Origin: Streptomyces sp. NBC_00341
GTDB taxonomy: Bacteria > Actinomycetota > Actinomycetes > Streptomycetales > Streptomycetaceae
Reading direction: 5' to 3'
Length of the DNA stretch: 64,000 nucleotides
Assembly (NCBI RefSeq): GCF_041435055.1
Contig: NZ_CP108002.1
Span: 6,138,001-6,202,000, forward strand
Positions 34,944 through 43,770 of the stretch are shown in pieces. Position 1 is the stretch's first letter; each line of letters begins with the position of its first letter. The notes under the pieces were generated by a model that was given only the letters and a program-made list of their open reading frames with translations, had not been told where the DNA came from and searched no databases. Both the position numbers and the translations under genes were made by a program.

Positions 34944-35380
34944 TTGAGATGATGTTCTCGGTGCGCCCAGGTCAGGGAGAATCGAGTGGGTTTGATCTCG
35001 GTGACATTACTTGCAAGGGGGAAAATGGGGTAGCGGGGTCCTTCGGTCATACCCCCGACCAGGGGATGATGATCTATATTTCTGTGACCCTCCTGCTCGA
35101 CTCGTTGAGAATATTTTTTTCTGGCAAAGAAAGCGCGGTCTCATTCACGGGTGCCGACACGTCGTTTCAACTCGATTTCAGGCGGGATGGAAAGGGGGTC
35201 GTTTCGGTGTCGACCAAAGGTGAATTGCTAGGTAAGTCGAGCCTAGATGATCTCGCGCATGCAGTTCTTCGTCCGGCTCTAGAGCTCGCAGATGGGCGAC
35301 TGTCGGATCTTCCGTTGAGGGACTCCGTGAGAAGGGACTACATTTCGGCCGTGCAGGATTTTGGCGCGGCGATGCCATGA
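34940..35380 (+). CDS. candidate immunity protein for Rhs toxin
   Basis: This 146-residue protein has a GTG start overlapping the toxin stop (GTGA). No signal peptide or membrane span is seen; it looks like an alpha/beta cytoplasmic protein (FSVRPGQGESSGFDLGDI ... SVSTKGELLGKSSLDDLAHAVLRPALEL). GC is about 48% (29 of 60 at 35101-35160), like the toxin tip. Position, size and matching composition make it the cognate immunity protein. I do not recognise its family. Confidence 0.75.
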   Translation: MIEMMFSVRPGQGESSGFDLGDITCKGENGVAGSFGHTPDQGMMIYISVTLLLDSLRIFFSGKESAVSFTGADTSFQLDFRRDGKGVVSVSTKGELLGKSSLDDLAHAVLRPALELADGRLSDLPLRDSVRRDYISAVQDFGAAMP

Positions 35381-35418
35381 GCTTTCTCCGGCCTCAGACT
35401 GAAGGATGAGGCCCGTGA

Positions 35419-35640
35419 ATGACACTCGCGGTTGCCCTGATCACGTCCCTGTCCACGCTGAGGGTGGCAGGGCTCGCAGGTGCCGCTTCGGCTTGGGTGG
35501 CCGGTCTGTAGTTGCGTCACGAGTGTGTCCTGGCCCGCGTGGAGCGGGCCGAGCGACGAGCGATCGAGCATCGGGAGATGCGCCGGGAAGCGTACGAGAA
35601 GTTCTTGAACACAGGTCCCGGGTTGCTCAATCCGTACAGG
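35419..35640 (+). pseudogene. amber-interrupted remnant of a small membrane protein
   Basis: From ATG 35419 the frame reads MTLAVALITSLSTLRVAGLA... for 30 residues, hits TAG at 35509-35511, and then continues in the same frame as LRHECVLARVERAERRAIEHREMRREAYEKFLN. A hydrophobic start followed by a charged helix is the usual layout of an actinomycete membrane-plus-coiled-coil protein. The stop sits where Gln (CAG) would fit, so a single C-to-T change could explain it. The 3' end is lost near the LD-carboxypeptidase gene. Confidence 0.6.
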
Positions 35641-35722
35641 GCAGACCCGCTGGGAGGGAAGCCTGGTCGAGAGGCCGGCCCGCATTGGACGCCGATCCGC
35701 GTGGCCCAGCCACCCGATCCCG

Positions 35723-36718
35723 TCAACGTACCGCCGGTTCGAGCAGTGACAAGGTCCGCTGCCGTGCGTCGAGGGCGGCGCGGGTGCCGACGGGCATCGG
35801 GAGGTTCGGGCCGGCGTGGCCGAACTCGACGTTGCCCAGGACCGGGATGTCGCGGTCGCCGAGGGCGTCGAGGACCAGCTCTTGCAGTGTGGGGGATTCC
35901 TCGGGTGAGCCGAGTCCTTCGATCGCGGTCGGGATGCCCACGACCATGCCGGAGATGCGGTCGAGGATGCCGGCGTGCCGCAGGACCTGGAGGTAGCTCC
36001 ACACGTGTGAGGCGAGGCCGCCCAACTCCTCCCAGAACAGCACCGCTCCGTCGAACCGTTCGAGCGGCAGCGCGTACCGCGTCGCCTGGTTCAGAGCGAT
36101 GCGGTTGAGGACCCCGCCGATCAGGTGGCCTTCGGTGCGACCGGTGCGCCAGCACTCCCAGGACGGGCCGGGTGGCAGTGGGCCGATCGGGACCGTGCTG
36201 GTCAGCAGCGTCGCGTAGAGCTTTTCGAGTTCCGCCCTGCGTGCGGCGGGCGCGGTCTGCCAGTGTCCGCCGAGTCCGGGTGTGGCCAGGTCGGCGTGGA
36301 ACCCCACCAGCCCCGTTTGTGCGTAGAGCACCAGATGCAGCAGCGAGATGTCGCTGTAGCCGAGGATCGGCTTGGGGTCGGAGCTGATCGCCTCGACGTC
36401 GATCAGGTCGAGGTAGCCGAAAGCCGTCTGGCCGCCGTCGTGCGCGATGATCGCGCGTACCTCGGGATCACGCAGGAGAGCGTTGAACTCCCCGACGATC
36501 TCCGCCGGTGTCGCCGCACTCCACCAATGGCGCCTCCCCGCTTCGAGCAGGGGTGCCCGCCGCACGCGGAACCCCATCCGATCGAGTACGGCTACCGCCT
36601 CCTCCAGGTCGGGTTCGTACTGTGCGTGCAGCGGCCCGGAGAGCGACGCGATCACGACGAGGTCTCCGGGCTTCAGGGCGCGAGGCAGAAGCGGTTGGGA
36701 CTGCGTAGTAGTGGTCAC
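35723..36718 (-). CDS. LD-carboxypeptidase / MccF-like (S66) peptidase
   Basis: This 331-residue cytoplasmic serine peptidase has nucleophile Ser122 in ILGYSDIS. Later Glu (FWEELGG) and His (EFGHAGPNLPMPVG) residues complete the S66 triad. Family members trim muropeptide tetrapeptides or cleave microcin C-like antibiotics to give self-resistance (MccF). The latter is possible, but nothing nearby makes microcin. It starts at GTG 36718 (VTTTTQSQP). The amide hydrolase gene is divergent 168 bp away. Confidence 0.9.
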   Translation of the reverse strand: MTTTTQSQPLLPRALKPGDLVVIASLSGPLHAQYEPDLEEAVAVLDRMGFRVRRAPLLEAGRRHWWSAATPAEIVGEFNALLRDPEVRAIIAHDGGQTAFGYLDLIDVEAISSDPKPILGYSDISLLHLVLYAQTGLVGFHADLATPGLGGHWQTAPAARRAELEKLYATLLTSTVPIGPLPPGPSWECWRTGRTEGHLIGGVLNRIALNQATRYALPLERFDGAVLFWEELGGLASHVWSYLQVLRHAGILDRISGMVVGIPTAIEGLGSPEESPTLQELVLDALGDRDIPVLGNVEFGHAGPNLPMPVGTRAALDARQRTLSLLEPAVR

Positions 36719-36886
36719 CGAGGCAGTATCCAGACGCCCTCGGCACCCTGCGACCCAATTTCCGATCAACCGACCGGTGGGCCCTGCACGGGTGTGTCGC
36801 CAGGCTCGGCCTCGCACGAGAGACGATCATGGCTTCTGCCCACTACGGGCCAGTTCGGATCTCTGACGGGCGGAAAGCGAGAACGT

Positions 36887-37873
36887 ATGTGTACGCGAGC
36901 ACTCTGGGCCGACGCCGGCGGGGCGGTTCTTGCCGGACGCAACATGGACTGGATGGAGGAGATGGCGACGAACCTCTGGGCGTTTCCACGTGGCATGGCC
37001 CGTGAGGACGGCCTCGACGGGACGCTGACCTGGGCCTCCGCATACGGCAGTGTGGTCGCCGCCGCACATGACCTGATGACCGTCGACGGGGTGAACGAAG
37101 CCGGTCTCGCGGCGCATCAGCTGTTCCTCCCGGAGTCCGACTACGGCGAGCGGGACGAGAGCCGGCCGGCGTTGAGTGTGGCGGTCTGGATGCAGTACGT
37201 ACTCGACAACTTCGCGACCGTCTCCGACGCGGTCGCCTGGATCGAGAGCTCTCAGCTCCAAGTCGTCGCGCAGACCGACCCGTCGAGCGGGAAACCGGTG
37301 ACCCTGCACATGGCGCTGGACGACCGGACGGGTGACTCGGCGGTCGTCGAGTACCTGGACGGGACGCCTCGGGTGCACCATGACCGGGCCTACACGGTGG
37401 TCACCAACTCGCCTCCGTTCGAGGAGCAGCTCGCTCGCCTGCGCACGGTCGAGGGCTTGGGCGGAGCTGAGCCGCTGCCGGGCGGGACCGACCCCTCGGA
37501 CCGCTTTGCGCGCGCGGCGTACTACCTGTCCAGGCTCCCGCAGCCCGGTAGCACCACTGAGGCCGTCGCATCACTGCTGAGCGTGATGCGTAACGCCGCT
37601 CAGCCCTTCCGCGTGGCCGACCCTGACAAGCCCTACGCCTCGCAGACCATTTGGCGCACCCTCGTGGACCTGACCAACGGCATCTACGTCTACGAGTCGA
37701 CGTCACGGCCCAACATCGTCTGGGTCCGTATGTCCGGACTCGATCTCTCGGACGGTGCGCCCGCGCTGAAGCTCGATCTGGCCGGCGACACCGGCCTCGA
37801 AGGCGGACTCGTCGGAGATGTCACCGGCAGCTTCACCCAGGCACCGCCGATGTCCTTCCTGCCGGCGCGGTAG
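36887..37873 (+). CDS. choloylglycine hydrolase-family linear amide C-N hydrolase
   Basis: This 328-residue Ntn hydrolase has Cys2 exposed after Met removal (MCTRALW), Arg18 and Asp21 (GRNMDW), and a conserved Asn in VVTNSPPF. These match bile salt hydrolase/penicillin V acylase-type enzymes. The substrate in soil bacteria may be an N-acyl amide or a beta-lactam. The ATG at 36887 is chosen because the nucleophile must be residue 2. It is convergent with the MFS gene, with 11 bp between stops. Confidence 0.92.
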   Translation: MCTRALWADAGGAVLAGRNMDWMEEMATNLWAFPRGMAREDGLDGTLTWASAYGSVVAAAHDLMTVDGVNEAGLAAHQLFLPESDYGERDESRPALSVAVWMQYVLDNFATVSDAVAWIESSQLQVVAQTDPSSGKPVTLHMALDDRTGDSAVVEYLDGTPRVHHDRAYTVVTNSPPFEEQLARLRTVEGLGGAEPLPGGTDPSDRFARAAYYLSRLPQPGSTTEAVASLLSVMRNAAQPFRVADPDKPYASQTIWRTLVDLTNGIYVYESTSRPNIVWVRMSGLDLSDGAPALKLDLAGDTGLEGGLVGDVTGSFTQAPPMSFLPAR

Positions 37874-37884
37874 GACCGGCTCTT

Positions 37885-39201
37885 TCAGGCAGGCCCGGCC
37901 GGACCGACCGCCGGGACCTCCTCCGCGGTGATCGGTGGTTCCGGGGCGTCGGCCTCCCCCGGAGCCCGGCCCAGTCTCCGGATGGCGGGCACGCTCAGCA
38001 TGACGGCGAGGCACACCACGGAGACGGCCGAGGAGAACAGCAGTACGCGGTCCGCGCCGAAGGCCTCGGACGCCGGGCCGGCCAGGGCCCTGCCCAGCGG
38101 GATGGCCATGATGGACCCGGCGACGTCATAGGCGTACACGCGGCTCAGCACGGCGAGCGGGATGTGGGACTGCACACTGGTCGCCCACATCACCCCCCAG
38201 AAGGCGAATCCGCAGCCGGCCAGGACCCCGGTGAGCATGGTGACGGTGAAGGACCAACCGAGCGCCGGGGCAAGCGGGTTGAGGGCGAAGCAGAACATCG
38301 CGCAGGCGCCCGCGACGAGCGGGCGGGTGGGCCGTACCCGCATGCCGAGCAGACCGCCGACGATCGTTCCGGCGCCGTCGGCGGAGGCGATCCAGCCGTA
38401 GCCGTCCGCCCCGTGCTGCTCGGTGAGCAGGGCGGCGCCCAGCGGCAGGGCCGGGCCGAAGACGAACAGGCCGTAGATCGCCCAGATGACGATGACGCCC
38501 CACAGCCAGGAGCGGGAGCTGAACTCGTGCCAGCCCGCCTTCAGGCGGTGCAGCACCGGGTCGTCGCCCTCCTCCCGGACGACGCTGAGCCTGCGCAGCG
38601 GTACGAGGACCAGCGCGCTGAGCCCGTAGGCCGCCGCGATCACGAAGTAGGAGCCCGCCACCTGCCAGTAGCCGACCAGCAGTCCGGCCAGGCCGGGGCC
38701 GACCAGCGCGCTCATCGCCTCGGATATCCGCAGCAGTGCGTTGGCGCGCTGGATGTCCGGCGCGACCTGCGGAACCATGCTGGCCACACCCGGCTGGAAC
38801 ATGGCGGTCGCGGCGCCGCTGAGCGCCATCAGGGCCATGATCTGCCACAGGCGCACCTCGGTGGTGAGGAGCAGCGCCGCGAGCGCGAGCATGGCCAGCA
38901 TCCGCACCATGTCGGCGGCGACCATCATCAACTGCGGGGTGAACCGGTCCGCGAGTACACCGCCGAACAGCACGAGCAGGGCGATCGGTGCCATCCACGC
39001 GGCCAGCGCGTATCCCACACCCCCGGCGCCGTATCCGGCCCCCAGCACGGCCGTGGTCAGCGAGACCATCAGCATGCCGTCGGCGAGCAGCGAGGCACTT
39101 CGGGCGGTGAAGAACAGCCGGAAGGTACCCGACTTCCAGGGGCTGGGGAGCTGGGCGGAATCCGGTGACTCCGGCCGGTCCAGCAGTTCGTCAGTGGTCA
39201 T
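37885..39201 (-). CDS. MFS exporter of the carrier-protein gene cluster
   Basis: This 438-residue major facilitator (drug/siderophore exporter type, MFS_3-like) has about 12 hydrophobic helices. It includes the loop-2 motif GGVLADRFTPQ (G-x-x-x-D-R). The ATG overlaps the stop of the GT/condensation fusion gene by 11 bp, so it is in one operon with that gene and the dioxygenase. It is probably the efflux pump for the cluster product. Confidence 0.9.
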   Translation of the reverse strand: MTTDELLDRPESPDSAQLPSPWKSGTFRLFFTARSASLLADGMLMVSLTTAVLGAGYGAGGVGYALAAWMAPIALLVLFGGVLADRFTPQLMMVAADMVRMLAMLALAALLLTTEVRLWQIMALMALSGAATAMFQPGVASMVPQVAPDIQRANALLRISEAMSALVGPGLAGLLVGYWQVAGSYFVIAAAYGLSALVLVPLRRLSVVREEGDDPVLHRLKAGWHEFSSRSWLWGVIVIWAIYGLFVFGPALPLGAALLTEQHGADGYGWIASADGAGTIVGGLLGMRVRPTRPLVAGACAMFCFALNPLAPALGWSFTVTMLTGVLAGCGFAFWGVMWATSVQSHIPLAVLSRVYAYDVAGSIMAIPLGRALAGPASEAFGADRVLLFSSAVSVVCLAVMLSVPAIRRLGRAPGEADAPEPPITAEEVPAVGPAGPA

Positions 39202-42200
39202 CTCGCGTCGGCCGGAGACGGCCGTTCCCTTCCATGAGGACCCGCTGCCGGAGCCACGCGGAGCTGTCGCCCGGAGCGGCCGGCGGATCGTGAACGATGA
39301 CGTACCGCACGGGCGCCAGAAGTCCCGAGGGACTGGGCCCGGAGATCGTTTCCATCAGCGCGGTGTGGGCTCCGTCCGGAGTGAGCGGCGCGCCGCCCGA
39401 CGCGATGAAGGCCGTCATGCGCTCCCCGTCCGGCGCGGGCACGGAGCCGTCGTCCGTCGTGATGTGTACGGGCAGGCCGCCCAGGGCGCCGCTCAGCGCG
39501 TCCGCCACCGCCGCCGGTGAGACCCAGCAGCCGTCGACCTGCCGCCAGTCGCCTTCGCGCTCGGCGGGCCGGATTCCGGTGATCTCCGTCAGTGCGGCCA
39601 GCGGTACGTCCTCGTAGGCGACCGCCTCCAGCAGCTTCACCAGACCGGTGAGGAAGGTCTCCGCCTCCTCCCGGGGGAACAGCGCGGGGTCGGCCCACAT
39701 CCCGAGGTGCAGCAGCGGCTGCGTCCGGTAGGCGAAGCACAGCAGGCGGGTCGGCAGCACCTGTACCGGACCCCAGTCGAGGTCGAGTTCGGCATCCTGC
39801 GCGTCGTCCCGGGTGTCCTGGCCCGGGGCGGGTCCGCGGGCCTCGGTGAGTCCGCTCACGTCGTTGAAGACCACGTCGCGCGCGAAGTGGCTGCCCCGCT
39901 CGAAGGTGGTTTCGCCGATCGCCTCCCACAGCCGTACCGAGTCGAACTGGCTGTGGCGGTAGGCGCCGAGCGCCGCCCCCCACGCTTTGCGCAGTACGGC
40001 GTCGAAGGACGGGCCCCGCACGTCGAGGGAGAGGAGCGCGTCCTGGGACAGGGTGTTCACCGAGCGGGCGAGCCCCGGGCGGGACCGGTTGGACAGCGGT
40101 GCGGCGGCGACGCAGGTGGACTGGCCCGCGCGGTGCGCGACGAGCGTGCACCAGGCGGTCAGCAGCACGGTGGGGGAGGGGCTGCCGGTGCGCTTGGCCG
40201 CCTGGGCGAGTGCGCGGGCGCCCCGCAGCGAGCGCAGGGTGAGCTGCGGCTGCTGCCCGTCGGCGCGGGTGGCCGCCGGTTCGGCGAACATCTCCTGGGG
40301 CCCGGTGCCGATGATCTGCTTCCAGTACCGCAGCGACGCCTCCGACCTGCGCAGTCCTGCCGGCGTTGCCTCTTCTGCGGCGAGGTCGAGCGGGGTGAGC
40401 GCCTCCACCGGGGGCAGCACGGCGCCGCCCAGCAGGGCGAGCCACTCCTCGTGCAGGACGGCGAGGGCGCTGCCGTCCGTCACCGCGTGGCTGGAGGACA
40501 GGGAGACGAAGGCCGGTGCTCCGCGCAGGCTGAGCACGGTGATGCGGAGGGGGAAGTCGCGGTCCAGCCGGAACCGCCCCGCACGGGCCTGGCGGGCCAC
40601 CGTCTCCGCGTAGTGCGCGGGATCGGAGCCGAACTCCTCGTGGTCCAGCAGGCGTACGGTGAAATCGCCCTCGGCGGCGACCACTTGGGTGCGGGGCGCA
40701 CCGGTGGGCGGTTCGGGGAAGGTGGTGCGCAGCGCTTCGTGGCGTACGACCAGTTCGCGCAGCGCGTCGAGCACCCGCTCCGCGGCGGTGCCCGCGGGCA
40801 CCGGCCAGACGGCGTGGTTGTTGATGTGCAGGGGGTCGTCCCGCAGGATGCAGCGGATCATGTTCGCCTGCCCCATCGTGACGGGGCCCCGGCGTTCCTC
40901 GCCGCCCGCGTAGGCGACGGTGACGGTACGTTCCCGCCCCGGCCGGGGTACCCCGCTCGTGGTGGCAGTGGCGGTACCGGTGCCGAGGCCGGCGCGTCCG
41001 GCGGCCCGTACCAGGGGTTCCCAGGCATCGATCAGCAGCGCGAAGTCCTCCATGTCCGCCCTGGCCTCGTCGAGGAGGCGCCCGCGGCGCTCGGCGAGGG
41101 CCTCCGCGACCGCCGTGTACCGGCCGCCGAGCGCACGGTAGGAGCGCTCGATGACGTCGAACCGCTCTGCGTTCCCCGCCGGGTCGAGCTGTGTACTGCC
41201 CCGGACCAGCGCGGCGACGGCGCGGGAACGGACCCGGCCCGCCGGGTCCAGCAGGGTGTCGCCGGCCGCTGCCGCCGCCGCGTACACGGCGTTGAAGTAC
41301 GGCATCGACAGCAGGAACTTCGCCAGCCGCACCTGGTAGGCGACGAAGCCGGCACCGGTACGGCGTTCACCGGTGTGGTAGTTGACTATGTGGCGGTTGT
41401 GCAGCACGCCGGGGAGGCGGGCGTCGTGGACCAGGTGGATGAGGAAGTAGTCGCTGCCGATGGTGTCGGTGGCGGGCGGCAGCGGAACCGCCCCGTAGAC
41501 CCGGCTGTCGAAGCCGATGTTGCACATGTCCACACGGTTCGGGGCGACCCTGGTGAGGGTCGTGAGGTCGGCGGCGAACGGGCTCTTCCCGGCGCCGCGG
41601 AAGGACTCCTCGATCAGGTTCCGCCGCCAGATCTCCGGATAGCCCTCGGGCACCGACAGCCCGACGAGGTCGTGGTGCACGGCGGGGTCGAGCCGTCGGA
41701 TCTCCTCGACGTCCACGGACATCTCGCCGATGAAGGAGCCCCCGACCATGGCCACCGGCCGGCCGGTGCAGGCGGGGTCGAGTCTGCCGCGCGATACCAG
41801 GTCCGCCACGTCGGCGGCCCGCCGCCCCAGGTAGGTCAGTTCCTGGTGGAGAGGGAAGACCGGCTCGCCGTCCAGGCTCTGGTACCGGCTGTCCGAGTCC
41901 CGGCGGTGCACCGATTCGCAGCCGAGCGCTTCCGCGATCAGGAAGGCCCGGTTGGTGCAGGCCCCGTACGACACACGCTCGGGCAGCATCAGGTCGAGCA
42001 CCCGGTCCGCCTCTGCGATGCCGGATCTGGTGGCGATCTCCCGCAGGAAGGCCCGCTGCCGGTCCTCGTCGAGGTGGTGGACGACCACGCCGGGTTCCCG
42101 GGGCAGGCCGGAGACGGCCGCCCGGTGCCCGGTGAGCGTCGGGGCGTCGGACGAGTCCAGGATCAGCAGGTGCACCTCGACGCCGAAGTGCCGGGCGCCG

Positions 42201-42280
42201 TGGGCCGCCTCCGCGGCGACCGCGGCGATGGTCTCGGCGCAGGGCCGGTTGGTCGGGAGGGTCAGGCAGACGCGGCGCAC
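39191..42280 (-). CDS. fusion of GT-A-like (DUF6271-type) protein and NRPS condensation domain
   Basis: This protein has 1029 residues from GTG 42280 (GAGGAG 9 nt upstream). Residues 1-430 begin VCLTLPTNRPCAETI and carry a DxD-like Asp128-Ser-Asp130 (RRDSDSRYQ), suggesting a nucleotide-sugar glycosyltransferase or related fold. I recall it as DUF6271-type, not verified. Residues about 465-890 are a condensation domain with HxxxD active site SHAVTDG near residue 597. The C-terminal 130 residues resemble a degenerate ANL C-subdomain. Condensation domains join an aminoacyl carrier to an amine or alcohol. It overlaps the dioxygenase gene by 19 bp and the MFS gene by 11 bp. Confidence 0.8.
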   Translation of the reverse strand: MRRVCLTLPTNRPCAETIAAVAAEAAHGARHFGVEVHLLILDSSDAPTLTGHRAAVSGLPREPGVVVHHLDEDRQRAFLREIATRSGIAEADRVLDLMLPERVSYGACTNRAFLIAEALGCESVHRRDSDSRYQSLDGEPVFPLHQELTYLGRRAADVADLVSRGRLDPACTGRPVAMVGGSFIGEMSVDVEEIRRLDPAVHHDLVGLSVPEGYPEIWRRNLIEESFRGAGKSPFAADLTTLTRVAPNRVDMCNIGFDSRVYGAVPLPPATDTIGSDYFLIHLVHDARLPGVLHNRHIVNYHTGERRTGAGFVAYQVRLAKFLLSMPYFNAVYAAAAAAGDTLLDPAGRVRSRAVAALVRGSTQLDPAGNAERFDVIERSYRALGGRYTAVAEALAERRGRLLDEARADMEDFALLIDAWEPLVRAAGRAGLGTGTATATTSGVPRPGRERTVTVAYAGGEERRGPVTMGQANMIRCILRDDPLHINNHAVWPVPAGTAAERVLDALRELVVRHEALRTTFPEPPTGAPRTQVVAAEGDFTVRLLDHEEFGSDPAHYAETVARQARAGRFRLDRDFPLRITVLSLRGAPAFVSLSSSHAVTDGSALAVLHEEWLALLGGAVLPPVEALTPLDLAAEEATPAGLRRSEASLRYWKQIIGTGPQEMFAEPAATRADGQQPQLTLRSLRGARALAQAAKRTGSPSPTVLLTAWCTLVAHRAGQSTCVAAAPLSNRSRPGLARSVNTLSQDALLSLDVRGPSFDAVLRKAWGAALGAYRHSQFDSVRLWEAIGETTFERGSHFARDVVFNDVSGLTEARGPAPGQDTRDDAQDAELDLDWGPVQVLPTRLLCFAYRTQPLLHLGMWADPALFPREEAETFLTGLVKLLEAVAYEDVPLAALTEITGIRPAEREGDWRQVDGCWVSPAAVADALSGALGGLPVHITTDDGSVPAPDGERMTAFIASGGAPLTPDGAHTALMETISGPSPSGLLAPVRYVIVHDPPAAPGDSSAWLRQRVLMEGNGRLRPTRDDH

Positions 42281-43410
42281 GACGGCTCCTCGCTCCGTCC
42301 GCCGGCGAGCGGCTCCTGGTCCTGGCTCCGGCCCTGCTCCTGGCCCTGGCTCTGCTCCTGGCCCTGCTCCTGGTCCCCGTCGCTCCACGAGGTGAGGCCC
42401 AGCAGCCGGCTGCCGAGCCCGTCGAGCGTGGCGGTGGGGTAGCGCTTGGACTCGTGCCGGGTGAGATCGCCGACCAGGGTGCGGTTCCAGCGCGGGGTGC
42501 GCAGGTGCCGCCAGGACTCGACGCGTGAGTGCCGCAGCCGCTCGTGCTCCTCCAGCGCGGGCATCATGGACAGGTACTGGACCGCCCGGACCCCGTCGCG
42601 CGAGGTGTTGCGCGCCACCCCGTGGGCGAGCAGGCCGTTCCAGATCAGCAGATCGCCGGGGTGCAGGTCGGGCCGTACGACCGGGAACTCGGAGCGGTCC
42701 ACCGAAGGGCGGATCGGGTCCCGGTCCGAGGGACTGGCGGTCTTCCACTCCTCGAACCGCCGGAACAGCTCGGGGTTGCACTGGAAGCCGCCCGTCTCCG
42801 GGCTGGTGTCGTTGAGCGCGATGATGCCCTGCACCCGCTGCGGCGGGACGCCCAGCGTGGTGTCGATGTCCCAGTGCAGCTCGATGTCGAAGCCGCGGTC
42901 CGTGGGGTCGATGAGGGCGCGGTCCCGGTTCCCGACGTTGGGCGGGTTGAGGTTGAGACGGTCCAGGGTGACCCACAGCTCCTCGCAGTCCCACACGTCG
43001 ACGAAGGCGTCGTACACCCGCTGGGCCTGGCGGTTGTTCCAGAGCAACTGGTGGTGGTAGGCCTCGACGAAGCCGTAGACGTGCAGCTGACGGTCCAGTT
43101 GCGAACGGAACGGACGGTCCTCGTACCAGCTGTCCGGCCGGTCCGGGTCGAGACCCTGGAAGTCCCACGTGAAGTCCAGCAGTTGACGGGCCGTCTGTGC
43201 GGGCACCGCCTCACGGACGACGACGTAGCCGTAGGTCTGCCAGTGGGCGAAGTCCTCCTCGGACAGCACCCGCAGCGGCCGCGACTTGCTCAGCTCCCGC
43301 AGGGTGGTCTGCGCGAGGTAGGACTCGCCGTCGGCGCTGAAGTAGGGGCGGTCGGACGCCGCCCGGTGCAGCCGGGGGCGGCGGGGGCCTTGCGGGGTGT
43401 TGGGTATCAC
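42262..43410 (-). CDS. phytanoyl-CoA dioxygenase (PhyH)-type Fe(II)/2-oxoglutarate oxygenase
   Basis: This 382-residue protein has the facial triad His179-x-Asp181 (ELHWDID) and His263 (NGLLAHGVARN), with Arg271 or Arg275 as a 2-oxoglutarate ligand. PhyH enzymes hydroxylate or otherwise oxidise amino acids, lipids and natural products. The C-terminal 40 residues are a Gln/Glu/Gly repeat (GQEQSQGQEQ). It starts at GTG 43410 after an AAGGTC site. It is the first gene of the leftward arm of the cluster. A carrier-bound amino acid or the sugar-linked product are candidate substrates. Confidence 0.88.
   Translation of the reverse strand: MIPNTPQGPRRPRLHRAASDRPYFSADGESYLAQTTLRELSKSRPLRVLSEEDFAHWQTYGYVVVREAVPAQTARQLLDFTWDFQGLDPDRPDSWYEDRPFRSQLDRQLHVYGFVEAYHHQLLWNNRQAQRVYDAFVDVWDCEELWVTLDRLNLNPPNVGNRDRALIDPTDRGFDIELHWDIDTTLGVPPQRVQGIIALNDTSPETGGFQCNPELFRRFEEWKTASPSDRDPIRPSVDRSEFPVVRPDLHPGDLLIWNGLLAHGVARNTSRDGVRAVQYLSMMPALEEHERLRHSRVESWRHLRTPRWNRTLVGDLTRHESKRYPTATLDGLGSRLLGLTSWSDGDQEQGQEQSQGQEQGRSQDQEPLAGGRSEEPSCAASA
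42314..42375. repeat. imperfect CTCCTGGTCCTGG repeat coding Gln/Glu tail
   Basis: This is a low-complexity tandem run of CTCCTGG/CCCTGG units in the dioxygenase 3' end, encoding its disordered GQEQ tail. It is prone to replication slippage. Confidence 0.7.
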
Positions 43411-43733
43411 TCTGACCTTCTGGGCAGGGGGCCTTGGGCGTCCTGACGGTGGCCCGGGGTCCGGTTGGCAGGCGCCGGAGGAAGAGCGCGCGGGGGGCGT
43501 GAGAAGGGCATGGCGGACACGGACTCCTTCTCGGCCGGGGGCAGCGCGCCGCAGCCCGCGGGGAGGTGCGGACAGCAGGATCGGGGGCGGTCACTCCGGC
43601 GGATCGGTGGAGATCCCGCGATCAGCACAGTGGTCCAGACCATTACCTCTGTCAAGCGACGCGCCGGAGCGGGCATACGGGCGGGTTTCGCCGTCGGGGG
43701 CAATGTGCCCCTGCCGTAAGGGGTTTCGTCATC

Positions 43734-43749
43734 TTTGGTCTAGACAAAT
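43734..43749. promoter_or_regulatory. GntR/DasR-like palindrome
   Basis: TTTGGTCTAGACAAAT contains the perfect palindrome GTCTAGAC and matches 12 of 16 positions of the DasR-type consensus ACTGGTCTAGACCAGT. It overlaps the -35 of the rightward promoter, the usual place for a repressor. Confidence 0.55.
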
Positions 43750-43770
43750 TATGGAGACCCGTCCTAAGGT
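43741..43770 (+). promoter_or_regulatory. promoter for aa:CP ligase operon
   Basis: TAGACA (43741-43746, five of six TTGACA positions), an 18-bp spacer and TAAGGT (43765-43770) form a vegetative-type promoter about 170 bp upstream of the first gene, leaving a long untranslated leader. Confidence 0.5.

Noticed and set aside
34943..35722. Additional intact gene on the plus strand at 35512-36108
   Set aside because: Its start is a TTG just after an in-frame amber codon, and the downstream part is antisense to the S66 peptidase. It is better explained as a broken gene remnant.
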